From Acinetobacter sp. SFB (lineage in GTDB: Bacteria > Pseudomonadota > Gammaproteobacteria > Pseudomonadales > Moraxellaceae), in the NCBI RefSeq assembly GCF_001647545.1, contig NZ_LSZH01000001.1:426103-490102 (forward strand): DNA of 64,000 nt, given 5' to 3'. The notes under the pieces were generated by a model that ran no database searches, was not told the origin of the DNA, and saw only the letters and a program-made list of their open reading frames with translations. Below, in pieces: positions 48,325 to 57,777 of the stretch. Numbering within the stretch: the stretch's first letter is position 1; each line of letters begins with the position of its first letter. Made by a program: the position numbers and the translations under genes.

Positions 48325-49812
48325 ATGGGGTGTGTCTTGATTCATAATCAGGATAAAGCAGTGTGGAATTTATCATCCGGAACTTGGGTTCAAGATGATA
48401 AAGTCGGTTTTACCTTAAAAAACACACCGAATTTAAGAATAGCAAATCATGTGAATCCTCAATTTGTTAAGCAATTACTCAATTTGCCAAGTTTGGGTAC
48501 GAAAATGTATCCCTCTGAATTTTTGTATGATCCTGAAACAGGCAAGCGTCTAGAAAAAGTACAAATCAATTCAGATTCATATTGGCTTGCACCTTATGGG
48601 CAAAGTTTACACTATGAGGATGGTCGTCAATATATAGATAGTCATGGTCTACAATTGAGTACCCAACTCAAAGAATTAGAAAGTAAACCTGATGTCAGTA
48701 ATGATGCACCACTTAAAATTAAAATGCCGCCAAGAGGGATTTTTGAGTTCGTATCTATTAAAGTGGGTACAGATATTCCTCAACTCATTGCATTAAATAA
48801 ACGCAATGGTGATTTATTTATTTGGACTCAACACAATAATGAATGGCTAAATTTAAAAGCCCAAGGGCAAAGCTTGCAAGGTTCTCCAAAGCAAATAGAA
48901 GAGTCTTTTCAGCTTTTAGGTGTTGTGAGTGGAGATGGAACACCTCATTTATATATTCCGACAAAAGCAGGTTTGGCACGAGTCATTATTGATGGTTTAG
49001 CTCAGACTTATCATGCTCAGTATGTGACTGAACATAACCCATGTTTGGGGATGCCTGTATATTGGAATAAAAAAATATTACAACCAATGTTGATCAATAA
49101 TCAGGTGCAGATTCTTGATGTGCTTACTCGGCAGACATCAGTAGTAGTAAATAATCCCGCATCAGAAATTTATTTTGAAAAAGTAGTGTATGACAACAGA
49201 CGTATAATTTGGGTCGGTAAGTCAGGCCAGTTGATTTTAAAATTTGAGGGTCTTGATGATCAAGAGCTAAGTGTCGTTTACGAGATGTGGATACCGGGAT
49301 ATAAGCCTGATTTTCGTTTTGGCGCACCTTATGATGATAGGAAAGGAAATTTCTACCAATTCTGTACAAATCAGAATGCTGAAAAAGGACCTTGGTGTTA
49401 TATCGAGCTCGATGCAGAAAAACCACATGTAGAACCTTCTTTGTTTCGTTTTACCACTGGCTTTTCAAAATTCTACCTTGGTGACAAACTTGACGTAAAA
49501 GATATTTGGAAAGAAAAATTTGGTCTTGAACCAACACATCGTTTTACGGTTCCGCTTATTGAGGATGAAAAGCACCAATTAATTTTGGGTTTTAGTTTTG
49601 ATACAGATACAAATATAGGTATTGAGCAAAAACTTGAAGATGATTCTAAACAGGACATTATGCTATTTATAGATACACATGATGGGCTCATAGATTTTCA
49701 TCGTGTTCAAGTGGAAAAGCCATTACAGTCAAGATTTTTTATTCATCAAAATGTTTTGTATTTTTATAACCCTAGCTTAAATGAAATCTTAGGTTGGGAG
49801 CTTGCTGTATGA
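48325..49812 (+). CDS. unknown protein, first gene of the tubulin-like gene set
   Basis: This 495-aa soluble protein has no signal peptide and no membrane helix. It is rich in predicted beta segments with recurring aromatic-Gly turns (NLSSGTWVQDD, TQHNNEWLNL, RRIIWVGKSGQLIL), which could be a beta-propeller, but I recognise no family. The ATG at 48325 has no ribosome site. A TTG at 48337 follows GGGGTG at suitable spacing and may be the real start. The stop overlaps the next start (ATGA), tying it to the vWA-like gene. Confidence 0.65.
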   Translation: MGCVLIHNQDKAVWNLSSGTWVQDDKVGFTLKNTPNLRIANHVNPQFVKQLLNLPSLGTKMYPSEFLYDPETGKRLEKVQINSDSYWLAPYGQSLHYEDGRQYIDSHGLQLSTQLKELESKPDVSNDAPLKIKMPPRGIFEFVSIKVGTDIPQLIALNKRNGDLFIWTQHNNEWLNLKAQGQSLQGSPKQIEESFQLLGVVSGDGTPHLYIPTKAGLARVIIDGLAQTYHAQYVTEHNPCLGMPVYWNKKILQPMLINNQVQILDVLTRQTSVVVNNPASEIYFEKVVYDNRRIIWVGKSGQLILKFEGLDDQELSVVYEMWIPGYKPDFRFGAPYDDRKGNFYQFCTNQNAEKGPWCYIELDAEKPHVEPSLFRFTTGFSKFYLGDKLDVKDIWKEKFGLEPTHRFTVPLIEDEKHQLILGFSFDTDTNIGIEQKLEDDSKQDIMLFIDTHDGLIDFHRVQVEKPLQSRFFIHQNVLYFYNPSLNEILGWELAV

Positions 49813-51272
49813 AAAAAATAGGATTGATAACTATATTTAGTCTTGCATCATCTTTGACTTGTGCAGGACAACATGCGTTTTTAGTCCAAAACTCTGGTTG
49901 GATGGAACCCTTTTACCAAGATCAAAACTCACAATTAAAACCCCTTGTAAATGCTGTAGTTCAAACCGTCACGCAACCAAGTGACACTATTGCAGTAGCA
50001 ATGTTTAACCAAAGTAATGCTGTATCTAAATCACCTACGGTGATTTATCAAGGCGCTGGTAAACAAAATGTTAGTCAGCAACTAAGCCAGCAGAGCATTG
50101 CGAAAAAATCTGATAAAGCCTATGCAGATACCGACTTTAAAGAAGCGGTCGTTGCTACGATTACAGGTCCATTTTCGAAAAAATCAGGCATTATTTGGAT
50201 TTTTACCAACAATAAAAATAGTCCAAATAATGATGCAGCTACGGCTGAACGTAATAAAGAATTCTATGAGTTGGTGCACTTAGATCCTGCCATTAACAAA
50301 GTTATGGCATATCCATTAAAAATGCCTGTACAAGGTCAACATTTTAATGCATCTGGCTTAATGGTTTATGCATTGGCTTATGGCGAACAGGCTGAAGCGG
50401 AATTAAATCATTTGGTTCAATCAGGTCAAATGGAAAAGGTTTTCACACAACAACCTGCGTTGTTAAAGCCTTTAGACAAAGAACCAGTTCAACTCATTCC
50501 AACAGGTGTGAAAAACTCGTCTACGATTCACGCCTCTTTAGCATCTGATCAAAAAACCTTGGTTTTTAATTTAGAACCTAAAGATGTTATTCCTGAACTC
50601 AAGCTAACAGCAGATCTAAAAAATAAATTTTATCCGTACAACATTGCTGCAACACGTGTTGAATCAAAGTTGAGATTAGCCAATGGTATGCAAGCACCGA
50701 TTCAGATTTCTGAATCAGATATTAATTTGATGACCAAAGACAACACGAAGCTAGAATTTCAAGTGCCAATTCCTTCGCATTTAATTGTGTCTCCCTGGTC
50801 TTGGGAAGTGTTTAAGGCAATGGGTAAGGCAGTTACGATTCCTGCAAATATTGATGTAACCTTATATGAGCAGAAGCTGAGCTTATCTGAAGATTTTAAA
50901 CAGAATTTGCAGAATTTATTTCCTGGTGATCCATTATCGGATGTCTTTGTTGCACCACAAAGTATTCAGTCGTCTACAGCAACAATTCCTGTGCAATTCC
51001 GTTTGCAATATCCCTTATGGCCGGTTGTAGTCATGATTGCAGGGATTTTATTGGCACTTGTACTCGGAATTTTGGCTTTGGCATTGAGTTCAAAACGTAA
51101 AAAATACGATGTTTGGGTGAATGGCTTGAAGAAACAAACTATCCAATTAAAACCATTTTCCAAGTTGAGTGTTTATGGTGATTCTGGGGAAGAAATTGCG
51201 ATTGTAAAACGTGGTATTTCAGACGCATCTGTTCAAGTTATACATAAAGAATTTAGTGTGACACTTCGTTAA
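49809..51272 (+). CDS. vWA-like periplasmic protein with C-terminal membrane anchor
   Basis: This 487-aa protein starts at the ATG at 49809, inside the previous stop. It has a signal peptide (ending near TCAGQ) and a vWA-like first domain beginning HAFLVQNSGWMEPFY, where DxSxS would normally stand; the first Asp is replaced. IIWIFTNNKNSPNN resembles the later vWA strand. A single membrane helix (WPVVVMIAGILLALVLGILA) and a short cytoplasmic tail close the protein. It would place a vWA domain in the periplasm linked to the cytoplasmic tubulin-like protein. Metal binding looks impaired. Confidence 0.65.
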   Translation: MKKIGLITIFSLASSLTCAGQHAFLVQNSGWMEPFYQDQNSQLKPLVNAVVQTVTQPSDTIAVAMFNQSNAVSKSPTVIYQGAGKQNVSQQLSQQSIAKKSDKAYADTDFKEAVVATITGPFSKKSGIIWIFTNNKNSPNNDAATAERNKEFYELVHLDPAINKVMAYPLKMPVQGQHFNASGLMVYALAYGEQAEAELNHLVQSGQMEKVFTQQPALLKPLDKEPVQLIPTGVKNSSTIHASLASDQKTLVFNLEPKDVIPELKLTADLKNKFYPYNIAATRVESKLRLANGMQAPIQISESDINLMTKDNTKLEFQVPIPSHLIVSPWSWEVFKAMGKAVTIPANIDVTLYEQKLSLSEDFKQNLQNLFPGDPLSDVFVAPQSIQSSTATIPVQFRLQYPLWPVVVMIAGILLALVLGILALALSSKRKKYDVWVNGLKKQTIQLKPFSKLSVYGDSGEEIAIVKRGISDASVQVIHKEFSVTLR

Positions 51273-51312
51273 ATATTAAAGATTAATTTTAAAAAAGCAT
51301 CCAGGGGGATAT

Positions 51313-51723
51313 ATGTCAGAGTCAAATACAAATAACGGTTTTGTTTTACCAACAGCAGATGAGCAAGCTAAAACTGAAACAGGTACAGCAGCGCAAACTG
51401 TTCAAGAAGTGAATGTCCCAACTGTTCAAGAAGAAAGTGGTTCTCGTGATCTCATGATTGCTGGAGGAATTATCCTTGTTCTTCTCATCGCTTTCTTTTT
51501 TGCAAAACGTGGTTTCAGCAATAGTTTGGTAAAAAAACGTATTTCTCCGAGCAAAGCAAGTATGGCAGGTTGGTGGTTGTTTATTTTCCTTGCTGCAGTT
51601 GCCATCGGTGCAGTCTTGGCAGCAGTCAATCCAGTGAAATTCTTATCTCTGCTTATTTTGGGGCCCTTAGGTATTGTTGCATTGGTAAGTGCTGTTCTGA
51701 CATTCACATCAAGCCGTGCTTAA
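51313..51723 (+). CDS. small membrane protein with three helices
   Basis: This 136-aa protein has a polar N-terminal 45 residues and three hydrophobic segments: LMIAGGIILVLLIAFFFA, WWLFIFLAAVAIGAVLAAV and LLILGPLGIVALVSAVLTF. An AGGGGG box precedes the ATG. It lies 40 bases after the vWA-like gene and 51 before the tubulin-like gene. No family recognised; it is probably a membrane partner of the tubulin-like protein. Confidence 0.65.
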   Translation: MSESNTNNGFVLPTADEQAKTETGTAAQTVQEVNVPTVQEESGSRDLMIAGGIILVLLIAFFFAKRGFSNSLVKKRISPSKASMAGWWLFIFLAAVAIGAVLAAVNPVKFLSLLILGPLGIVALVSAVLTFTSSRA

Positions 51724-51774
51724 GCACTGATTATAAGCTAAGTAATTAAAAATAAGTGAAATAGAGAGAAGAAG

Positions 51775-54700
51775 ATGACAGACGCACAAAATGTCAACAC
51801 AAGCACTGCAGCCAAAGCAGCAGAGCAGACCGTAAAACTCCGCCCAACACTTTATATTGGGGTGGGTGGTACAGGTATGGAAGTGATGATGCGTGTGCGT
51901 CGTCGTATTCTAAATGCAAGTTGGGGCAGTGATAATGTTCGCTTAGAAAACTTATCACAGTTTCCAATTGCACAATTTATCCATTTTGACTTAGATCAGG
52001 GTGCAATTATTGATAGCGGTCGTGCACAAACTGAAGATTTGCAATATAACTTAGTCAAGTTCACGGATGATGAAAAAATTGTAGAGTCTTTTGATATCGA
52101 GAAATATAGCCGTGATGATGCATCACTGAGTCGTTATCCTCATATTCAAAATTGGTTACCGTTAACACCAAGAAAAATTCGTGAATTGGGTATTGACCCG
52201 GCAAAAGGTGCGGGACAGATTCGATCTGTATCGCGCTTATATTTCTTTGATAAATATCCAAAAACACGTGACAAAATCCGCTCAAAATTAAATACATTAA
52301 AAGCGGGTTTATCACGTGATGACATGCTGAGAAAATTAAATCTACAGCTGGATACAAGTAAATTCCGTATCGTGGTTATGGGGTCTGTTGCTGGCGGTAC
52401 AGGTTCGGGTTCATTTTTGGATATGGGGTGGTTATCTAAATGGGTAGCAAGTAACGAAGTTGAAGCTGCTGACGTAGAACTTATGTTGTTCTTGCCGACA
52501 GGTTATTCAAGTGCGAATAAATCACGTACTGAAGCGAATGCTTATGCAGCGTTGATGGAAGTTGAGTCTGCAATGGTAGGTCATTCTAAGTATGTTGAAA
52601 AATGGGATGATTATGATCGTCCACAGCTTGCATCGAAGCCGTATGATGAAGTCCATTTAATTGATTCCGGTAACCTTGCACGCCAGCATACGGATAATAT
52701 GAATGATGTATATTCAATGATTGCGGATACTTTGTTTGAGGATTTTCGTTCTGCTGACTTTGCCAACCGTAAACGTTCAGTTGCTGTGAACCAACGCCAA
52801 CATAAAATTCATATGTTTGCCCCACCTGTACCTACGGGGCGTTTTGGTGACATGAAGCTAAACTATTCATGTGCATATTCAGCATTCGGTCAATCCACTT
52901 TGGATACGCTTGGTCGTGCTCGCTATGATGAATATGCCTATAGTTTGGCATCGGACATGCTTAAAGCCTTCTTTGGTGTAGCAAGCGCTAATCCTACTGC
53001 AAACCGTGCAAGTCAAAAGCAATGCGATAACTTTATGTCTGAATATATGTATTCAGCTTTAGTTCCATTTAATAACTTGCCAGAGTTTTCTGCTTCAACA
53101 CTGAAAAATCCTGAAATTCGTGAGTTAAATACAGAATTTATGGATTTGACGATTGTTGAAACATTGCTTCGTGCAGGTCAATCTGGTGTGGAAGTTGATA
53201 TTGTGGATGAAACACGCCAACGTGTCAGCAAGCGTATTAATGAAGTCAGCAATGTAGATCGCGATCAATGGCCAGTACAGGTCCGTCTTGCAATGGATAA
53301 TTTACTTGAGCAAGTGATTCGTAACCCGAATACAAAAGGTGATACTGCTGAAGATCAGGTAGTACGTCGACGCAAAGTAATTTTTGATGCATTAAAGAAA
53401 GATATCGAAAAGCGTTTGTATCTTTATATTGATAACCAAGATTTAGGTGGATTTGAATACGTTATTTCTTTAGTTGAACAAATTAAAGGACGTATCGAAA
53501 ATGCCAATACAGGTATCTGCGTATATTTAAAGAATTCTGCAAATCGTTATACAGCCATTAAAGATGCAGTACAAACCTATGAGTATGAAAAACAGCTCAG
53601 AGATTTAGAAGAAACCAAGGGTACAGGTTTTCTTGGCTTTAGTGCATCTTCTCGTGAAGAACAAGCGAGAAATATTTTAGATCATTTACGCAATGATATC
53701 TCCAATGTTTTAGCTTTCCATTTGCAGGCGAAAGCTGCAGTTGAAGCAATTGAACTAATGCAGGATATCTCTAACTGGCTTGGCAACAGTTTGGGTGTGG
53801 ATGAGAGTGGCAAGACAATTTGGAATGGTGTGATGGGTGACCTGCAAAATGGTCAAGAGTCCGTTATGGATATGATGAAGCGTCTGGATCATGACAAGGA
53901 AGTGATTCATCAGCAGATTCGTACCAAACATGCAACTTTGCAAATTATCGAAACAGATGATGTAAAAGAGCGTGATATTGACCCAAAACAGCTTTGTGAA
54001 TGGGCCGCTGAAGCATTTAAAGATTTTGGTGGTTCAAGAGAGCTATTTAAAGCCCTTGTCGATCCAGATCAGCAGACACCATTATTGCTTAAAATTATTC
54101 GTATGGCTGAGCGTCGTCTGGTTGATTTTGAAAAAAATGATCAAGAAGAAGATGCACTATATAAAGCACTTGAAAACATGAGTGTGATTGAACGTCAGAA
54201 TGTATTCACTGAGTGGTTACAACGTGCCATGCCTTGGATTGATGCTAAAATGGGTGGCGATTTCACCCCACCACCAGACCGTTTCAAATGTTTCATTGGT
54301 GTTAATGGGGCCGATCAATTCAGTAAAAAGTACAAACACGAATTAACTGGCTGTATTCCAAGTGGCTTAGGCTTAAATGCTCAGGCATTGTCGATTGTCG
54401 AAACCGGGGAACCTGGTCGAGCAGTATGCTATGTTGAGTTGTCAGGTATTCCTCTTACGATTTTACGCGGTATTGAAACTTGGCGTACGAGTTATCGTAA
54501 AGAAAGCGAAAGAACTCCTTTACATACCCATATTGACTCAACACGCTTCAAGCATCCATATGCACCAACACCTGATGAATTAAACAGTTTAGCTGATGAT
54601 TTTAAATGCTACTTGAAAGCAGTGATGCTGGGTATTTTAAAGCGTTGTGATGTTCCAGGCTTGATTCCAAGTGGGCAATATGAATTTGCAGTAGCACGAG

Positions 54701-55497
54701 GTGATATTCGCCGCTTAGGTAATGAACGTGGTTTCCGTTTAAATGGTTTACCTCAGACTTACCGTGACAACATTTATGATCAAGTTCAACAAAAATTTAA
54801 ATCTCTGAGTGATGCAAATTTAACAATGCTAATTGCATTAGTTGATCATTATGAACGTGAAGTTTACACGCCGCGTTTGGTACAAAATGAAACTGGTGCT
54901 CAGGTTGAATATGTTGGTTTTGCATGTGCCATTGCGAAAGAATTGAAGAAAGAACTTATTGATTTAGCTCAGCGTAAGGAAATTTCACAAGAATTGATCG
55001 ATCTCGCATATGAATTAACTGAGTATCGGGAAGAAATGGAAAAATGGGCTGAAGTGCTCAAAGATTCAGACGAGGATGCATATCAGGACGAAATTCGTGA
55101 GCCCAATAAGGATCGACGTCTTAAATGGGTAATGAACATGTCACCAAGTATCTTAAAAACACATCAGCAACTTCTTGTGAAAAAAAGTGTGGCAGAAGTA
55201 GTCATACCAATAGCGGCTGTTGCAATGCCTAGTATGACTCCACCACCACCTCCGGGTGCGATGCCACCACCAATTCTGCAGCAACCACAGTATCAATATC
55301 ATATAGCGATTAATGGGCAAAACTTTGGACCATACTCACATCCTAAACTGGTTGAAATGTTGCAACAGCAACAAATTAACATGGCAACGATGGTATGGCG
55401 TGAAGGTTTAGCTAATTGGATCGCAATTGCCCAATGCCCTGAGATTGCAATACCTGTGCCGCCACCAATTCCTAGTATTCCGCCAATTTTACAATAA
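51775..55497 (+). CDS. tubulin/FtsZ-superfamily GTPase-like protein with C-terminal GYF_2-like domain
   Basis: This 1240-aa protein belongs to the bacterial tubulin-like group. The N-terminal nucleotide loop is LYIGVGGTGMEVM (26-38) and the tubulin signature VAGGTGSGSFLDMG is at 205-218, equivalent to FtsZ GGGTGTG. A long helical middle region with polar coiled-coil-like stretches follows. Near residue 1160 is a proline-rich linker (PPPPPG), then a GYF_2-like (DUF4339) domain (INGQNFGPYSHPKLVEMLQQ and WREGLANWIAI) and a second proline-rich tail. It has no membrane helix. It presumably polymerises or acts as a nucleotide switch at the membrane with the surrounding vWA and membrane proteins. 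Superfamily membership is clear; function is unknown. Confidence 0.85.
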   Translation: MTDAQNVNTSTAAKAAEQTVKLRPTLYIGVGGTGMEVMMRVRRRILNASWGSDNVRLENLSQFPIAQFIHFDLDQGAIIDSGRAQTEDLQYNLVKFTDDEKIVESFDIEKYSRDDASLSRYPHIQNWLPLTPRKIRELGIDPAKGAGQIRSVSRLYFFDKYPKTRDKIRSKLNTLKAGLSRDDMLRKLNLQLDTSKFRIVVMGSVAGGTGSGSFLDMGWLSKWVASNEVEAADVELMLFLPTGYSSANKSRTEANAYAALMEVESAMVGHSKYVEKWDDYDRPQLASKPYDEVHLIDSGNLARQHTDNMNDVYSMIADTLFEDFRSADFANRKRSVAVNQRQHKIHMFAPPVPTGRFGDMKLNYSCAYSAFGQSTLDTLGRARYDEYAYSLASDMLKAFFGVASANPTANRASQKQCDNFMSEYMYSALVPFNNLPEFSASTLKNPEIRELNTEFMDLTIVETLLRAGQSGVEVDIVDETRQRVSKRINEVSNVDRDQWPVQVRLAMDNLLEQVIRNPNTKGDTAEDQVVRRRKVIFDALKKDIEKRLYLYIDNQDLGGFEYVISLVEQIKGRIENANTGICVYLKNSANRYTAIKDAVQTYEYEKQLRDLEETKGTGFLGFSASSREEQARNILDHLRNDISNVLAFHLQAKAAVEAIELMQDISNWLGNSLGVDESGKTIWNGVMGDLQNGQESVMDMMKRLDHDKEVIHQQIRTKHATLQIIETDDVKERDIDPKQLCEWAAEAFKDFGGSRELFKALVDPDQQTPLLLKIIRMAERRLVDFEKNDQEEDALYKALENMSVIERQNVFTEWLQRAMPWIDAKMGGDFTPPPDRFKCFIGVNGADQFSKKYKHELTGCIPSGLGLNAQALSIVETGEPGRAVCYVELSGIPLTILRGIETWRTSYRKESERTPLHTHIDSTRFKHPYAPTPDELNSLADDFKCYLKAVMLGILKRCDVPGLIPSGQYEFAVARGDIRRLGNERGFRLNGLPQTYRDNIYDQVQQKFKSLSDANLTMLIALVDHYEREVYTPRLVQNETGAQVEYVGFACAIAKELKKELIDLAQRKEISQELIDLAYELTEYREEMEKWAEVLKDSDEDAYQDEIREPNKDRRLKWVMNMSPSILKTHQQLLVKKSVAEVVIPIAAVAMPSMTPPPPPGAMPPPILQQPQYQYHIAINGQNFGPYSHPKLVEMLQQQQINMATMVWREGLANWIAIAQCPEIAIPVPPPIPSIPPILQ

Positions 55498-55505
55498 TTG
55501 CTCAT

Positions 55506-55536
55506 GCAGTATTGTCCTTGAAAAGGGCAATACTGC
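55506..55536 (+). promoter_or_regulatory. 12-bp hairpin between the tubulin-like and zinc-ribbon genes
   Basis: GCAGTATTGTCC (55506-55517) pairs with GGGCAATACTGC (55525-55536) with one G-U pair. There is no T run, so an mRNA processing or stability element is more likely than a terminator. Confidence 0.5.
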
Positions 55537-55575
55537 CAGCGCTCAACACAAAAAAGAAGTAATAGGTTAAATAAC

Positions 55576-57015
55576 ATGGCTAAGCAGAACGAAGAGATTG
55601 TTTGTATTGAATGTGAGCGGAAGCTACAGCTCAAAGTAAAATATTGTCCTTTTTGTGGTACTTTGCACGACGTTCAACTCCAAACTCCACCTGTAGAGTC
55701 AAAGGAAATACCAATCATTCCAAAAGAGTCATTGAGTGAAAATCAAGATTCAATTGGAAGTCAAAGCCTAAATGAAACTCAAATCAAAGACAAACCAAAC
55801 TCATCGGCCGTAGTTAAACACCTCACAAAGCAGGGCAATAAAGAGCTATTAGGTGTCATCATTGTTGGCTCGACCCTTGAAATCATGCGAACTTATGATC
55901 GTTATGCCTTTAAAAAAGATGAAGGGATTTTTGTACGTTTAAAGCATTTAGCAAATATTCCAAATGAATATTTAAGTTTGGAACAATCTCAACTCAAGTT
56001 TCAAGGTGATCTGTCAGTCTTAGATGCTGAACCAGATGAGCATCTTCTTGAACCGATACAGCCTGCAGCACCAATCGTAACGCCTCCTCAACCACCATTA
56101 ACGAGTCAACCTATACCCTTAGAGACACCACAGCAAAAAACCTCGAGTTTTAAATATATTGCGATTGCCTTTATCGTACTTTTGGTTGTGATTTTCTTTA
56201 TGTTCAGTGGTAAAGAAGATACAGAAAAAGCTGTGGTTGTACATGAGGGCACCCAGCTCGATCCTTGCGAAAATGCAAATGCAGAAATTAGTAGTTTGCT
56301 AAGTGAAAAAATGCCGACACGTGCATTGAGTATCATCAACCTCAATCAAGCAGAATGTAAAACCAATGCAAGTTTTGTTCAGTTGGTTGTATCGGCAGAA
56401 GCGCAAGCGACATCTGCAAAAGAGAAACTCGCTTTAGCCAAAGAATATCTTCAAGCTGAAAATCTAGAGTTGGCACATCAGACATTGCTTGCTGCATTAG
56501 AGTTAGATGCTGAACTTGTCGGTGGTATAGAGCTACTACCGCAAATCGAATCGAGGATTGAAGAATTTAATCTTCAACAAGAACAAGAGACAGATGAAGT
56601 TTCATTAGAAAGTGAGGATGTACAAGATGCTGTTCAAAGTATACCTCAACAAAATACCAATCATGAGGTTGAACAAGCACAACGTCTAACCCAAGCAGAA
56701 CGTGAGCGAGGAGAAGCACAACGCCAAGCTGAGCAAGCACAAAAAGAACGTCAGCAAGCTTTTGAAAAGGAGCGTCAAAAAGCTGAGGAAATGGCACGTA
56801 AACAAGCAGAAGCAGCACGTCGTCAGAATGAAGCACGTTTTGATGCCCAGCTCAGTCGTGCAGAGCGCGCATTAAATGCAAATAATTATGGTTTAGCAAA
56901 ATCTTTAGTTCGCGAAGTGTTATCCGCTTCTCCAAGCAATGGTCAAGCAAAACGGATTTTACGTCAGGCAGAAGCTGGTGAGTCTGCAGCTTTTGACGAT
57001 ATGGTGATTCAATAA
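55576..57015 (+). CDS. zinc-ribbon, single-TM, coiled-coil protein
   Basis: This 479-aa protein begins with a CxxC-x10-CxxC zinc ribbon (Cys10, 13, 24, 27). A soluble segment and proline-rich linker lead to one membrane helix at about 193-211 (KYIAIAFIVLLVVIFFMF). The distal part is probably periplasmic, with helical TPR-like text, a strong Glu/Arg/Gln coiled coil at about 355-425 and a final TPR-like segment (LNANNYGLAKSLVREVLSAS). The topology could connect the cytoplasmic tubulin-like protein to the periplasm. It lies 78 bases after the tubulin-like gene. No named family. Confidence 0.65.
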   Translation: MAKQNEEIVCIECERKLQLKVKYCPFCGTLHDVQLQTPPVESKEIPIIPKESLSENQDSIGSQSLNETQIKDKPNSSAVVKHLTKQGNKELLGVIIVGSTLEIMRTYDRYAFKKDEGIFVRLKHLANIPNEYLSLEQSQLKFQGDLSVLDAEPDEHLLEPIQPAAPIVTPPQPPLTSQPIPLETPQQKTSSFKYIAIAFIVLLVVIFFMFSGKEDTEKAVVVHEGTQLDPCENANAEISSLLSEKMPTRALSIINLNQAECKTNASFVQLVVSAEAQATSAKEKLALAKEYLQAENLELAHQTLLAALELDAELVGGIELLPQIESRIEEFNLQQEQETDEVSLESEDVQDAVQSIPQQNTNHEVEQAQRLTQAERERGEAQRQAEQAQKERQQAFEKERQKAEEMARKQAEAARRQNEARFDAQLSRAERALNANNYGLAKSLVREVLSASPSNGQAKRILRQAEAGESAAFDDMVIQ

Positions 57016-57043
57016 TCATTTGAAATGTGAAGAGGGGAATAGA

Positions 57044-57706
57044 ATGAAAAAATCAATGTCTATCGCTATGCTCAGTTCAGCCTTAGTTTTTTCAGGTTGT
57101 GCAAGTACAGGTGGATTGGCAACGTCAGCCAATGGTGGATGTAATACAGGAATGTCTACAGCAGTAGGTGCATTACTTGGTGCAGCAATCGGGGCATCTG
57201 TAGGTGATAGTACTTATGCTGCAACAGGTGCTGCCATTGGAGGGGCGGTTTTTGCAGCAGGGTGCTTAATGATTAATGCACACACTATTCAAAAAAAATC
57301 CGCTGCTGAAGTTGAAGGGGCATATAAACAGGCTAATAAAGGGCAATTGCCACAACAAACACGTATACAACAATACTCAACAGTTGTTCTTCCTAATCAG
57401 ACGATTCAGGCAAACCAAAGCATTACTGTGAAGTCTGATCTAACAGTTGTAGAAGGCATCGCAGAACCTTTGCAACGTGTACAAGAAAAGCTTGTTCTAA
57501 AAAATGCAAGTGGCAAAGTGATACGTGAACTGGTGAAAGATGTTCAAGTGACTAATGGGCAAGATTTTGGTTCTGGTTTGTTTGAAAATTCATTCAGTTG
57601 GAAATTCCCTGCAAATGTGTCGAAAGGGCGCTATGTCTTAGATACAGAAGTATTGGTGAATGGGTTAAAAGTTGCAAATAACTCACGTGTAATTACATTG
57701 ATTTAA
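57044..57706 (+). CDS. lipoprotein with glycine-zipper segment
   Basis: This 220-aa predicted lipoprotein starts at the ATG at 57044 (GAGGGGAATAG box); a frame from 57020 would put eight extra residues before the signal sequence. The lipobox is VFSGC. A glycine-zipper stretch follows (VGALLGAAIGASVGDS, then GAAIGGAVFAAGC), as in membrane-inserting lipoproteins. The C-terminal half is beta-rich. It sits 28 bases after the zinc-ribbon gene and is likely in the same transcript. Confidence 0.7.
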   Translation: MKKSMSIAMLSSALVFSGCASTGGLATSANGGCNTGMSTAVGALLGAAIGASVGDSTYAATGAAIGGAVFAAGCLMINAHTIQKKSAAEVEGAYKQANKGQLPQQTRIQQYSTVVLPNQTIQANQSITVKSDLTVVEGIAEPLQRVQEKLVLKNASGKVIRELVKDVQVTNGQDFGSGLFENSFSWKFPANVSKGRYVLDTEVLVNGLKVANNSRVITLI

Positions 57707-57716
57707 ATAAAAATTT

Positions 57717-57752
57717 GATCTCCGCTATGGCTAAAATAATTTGGAGATCTTT
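57717..57752 (+). terminator. hairpin between the two lipoprotein genes, possible weak terminator
   Basis: GATCTCC (57717-57723) pairs with GGAGATC (57743-57749), followed by TTTAAA. Confidence 0.4.
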
Positions 57753-57777
57753 AAATAGATTAATACTGGAGGATTAT

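Noticed and set aside
49124..49426. Minus-strand frames opposite the tubulin-like set
   Set aside because: They are shadows of the plus-strand genes with biased composition and no ribosome sites.
48325..55497. Plasmid partition system of TubZ type
   Set aside because: The tubulin-like protein is three times the size of TubZ, has no TubR-like DNA-binding partner or centromere repeats beside it, and is surrounded by envelope proteins.
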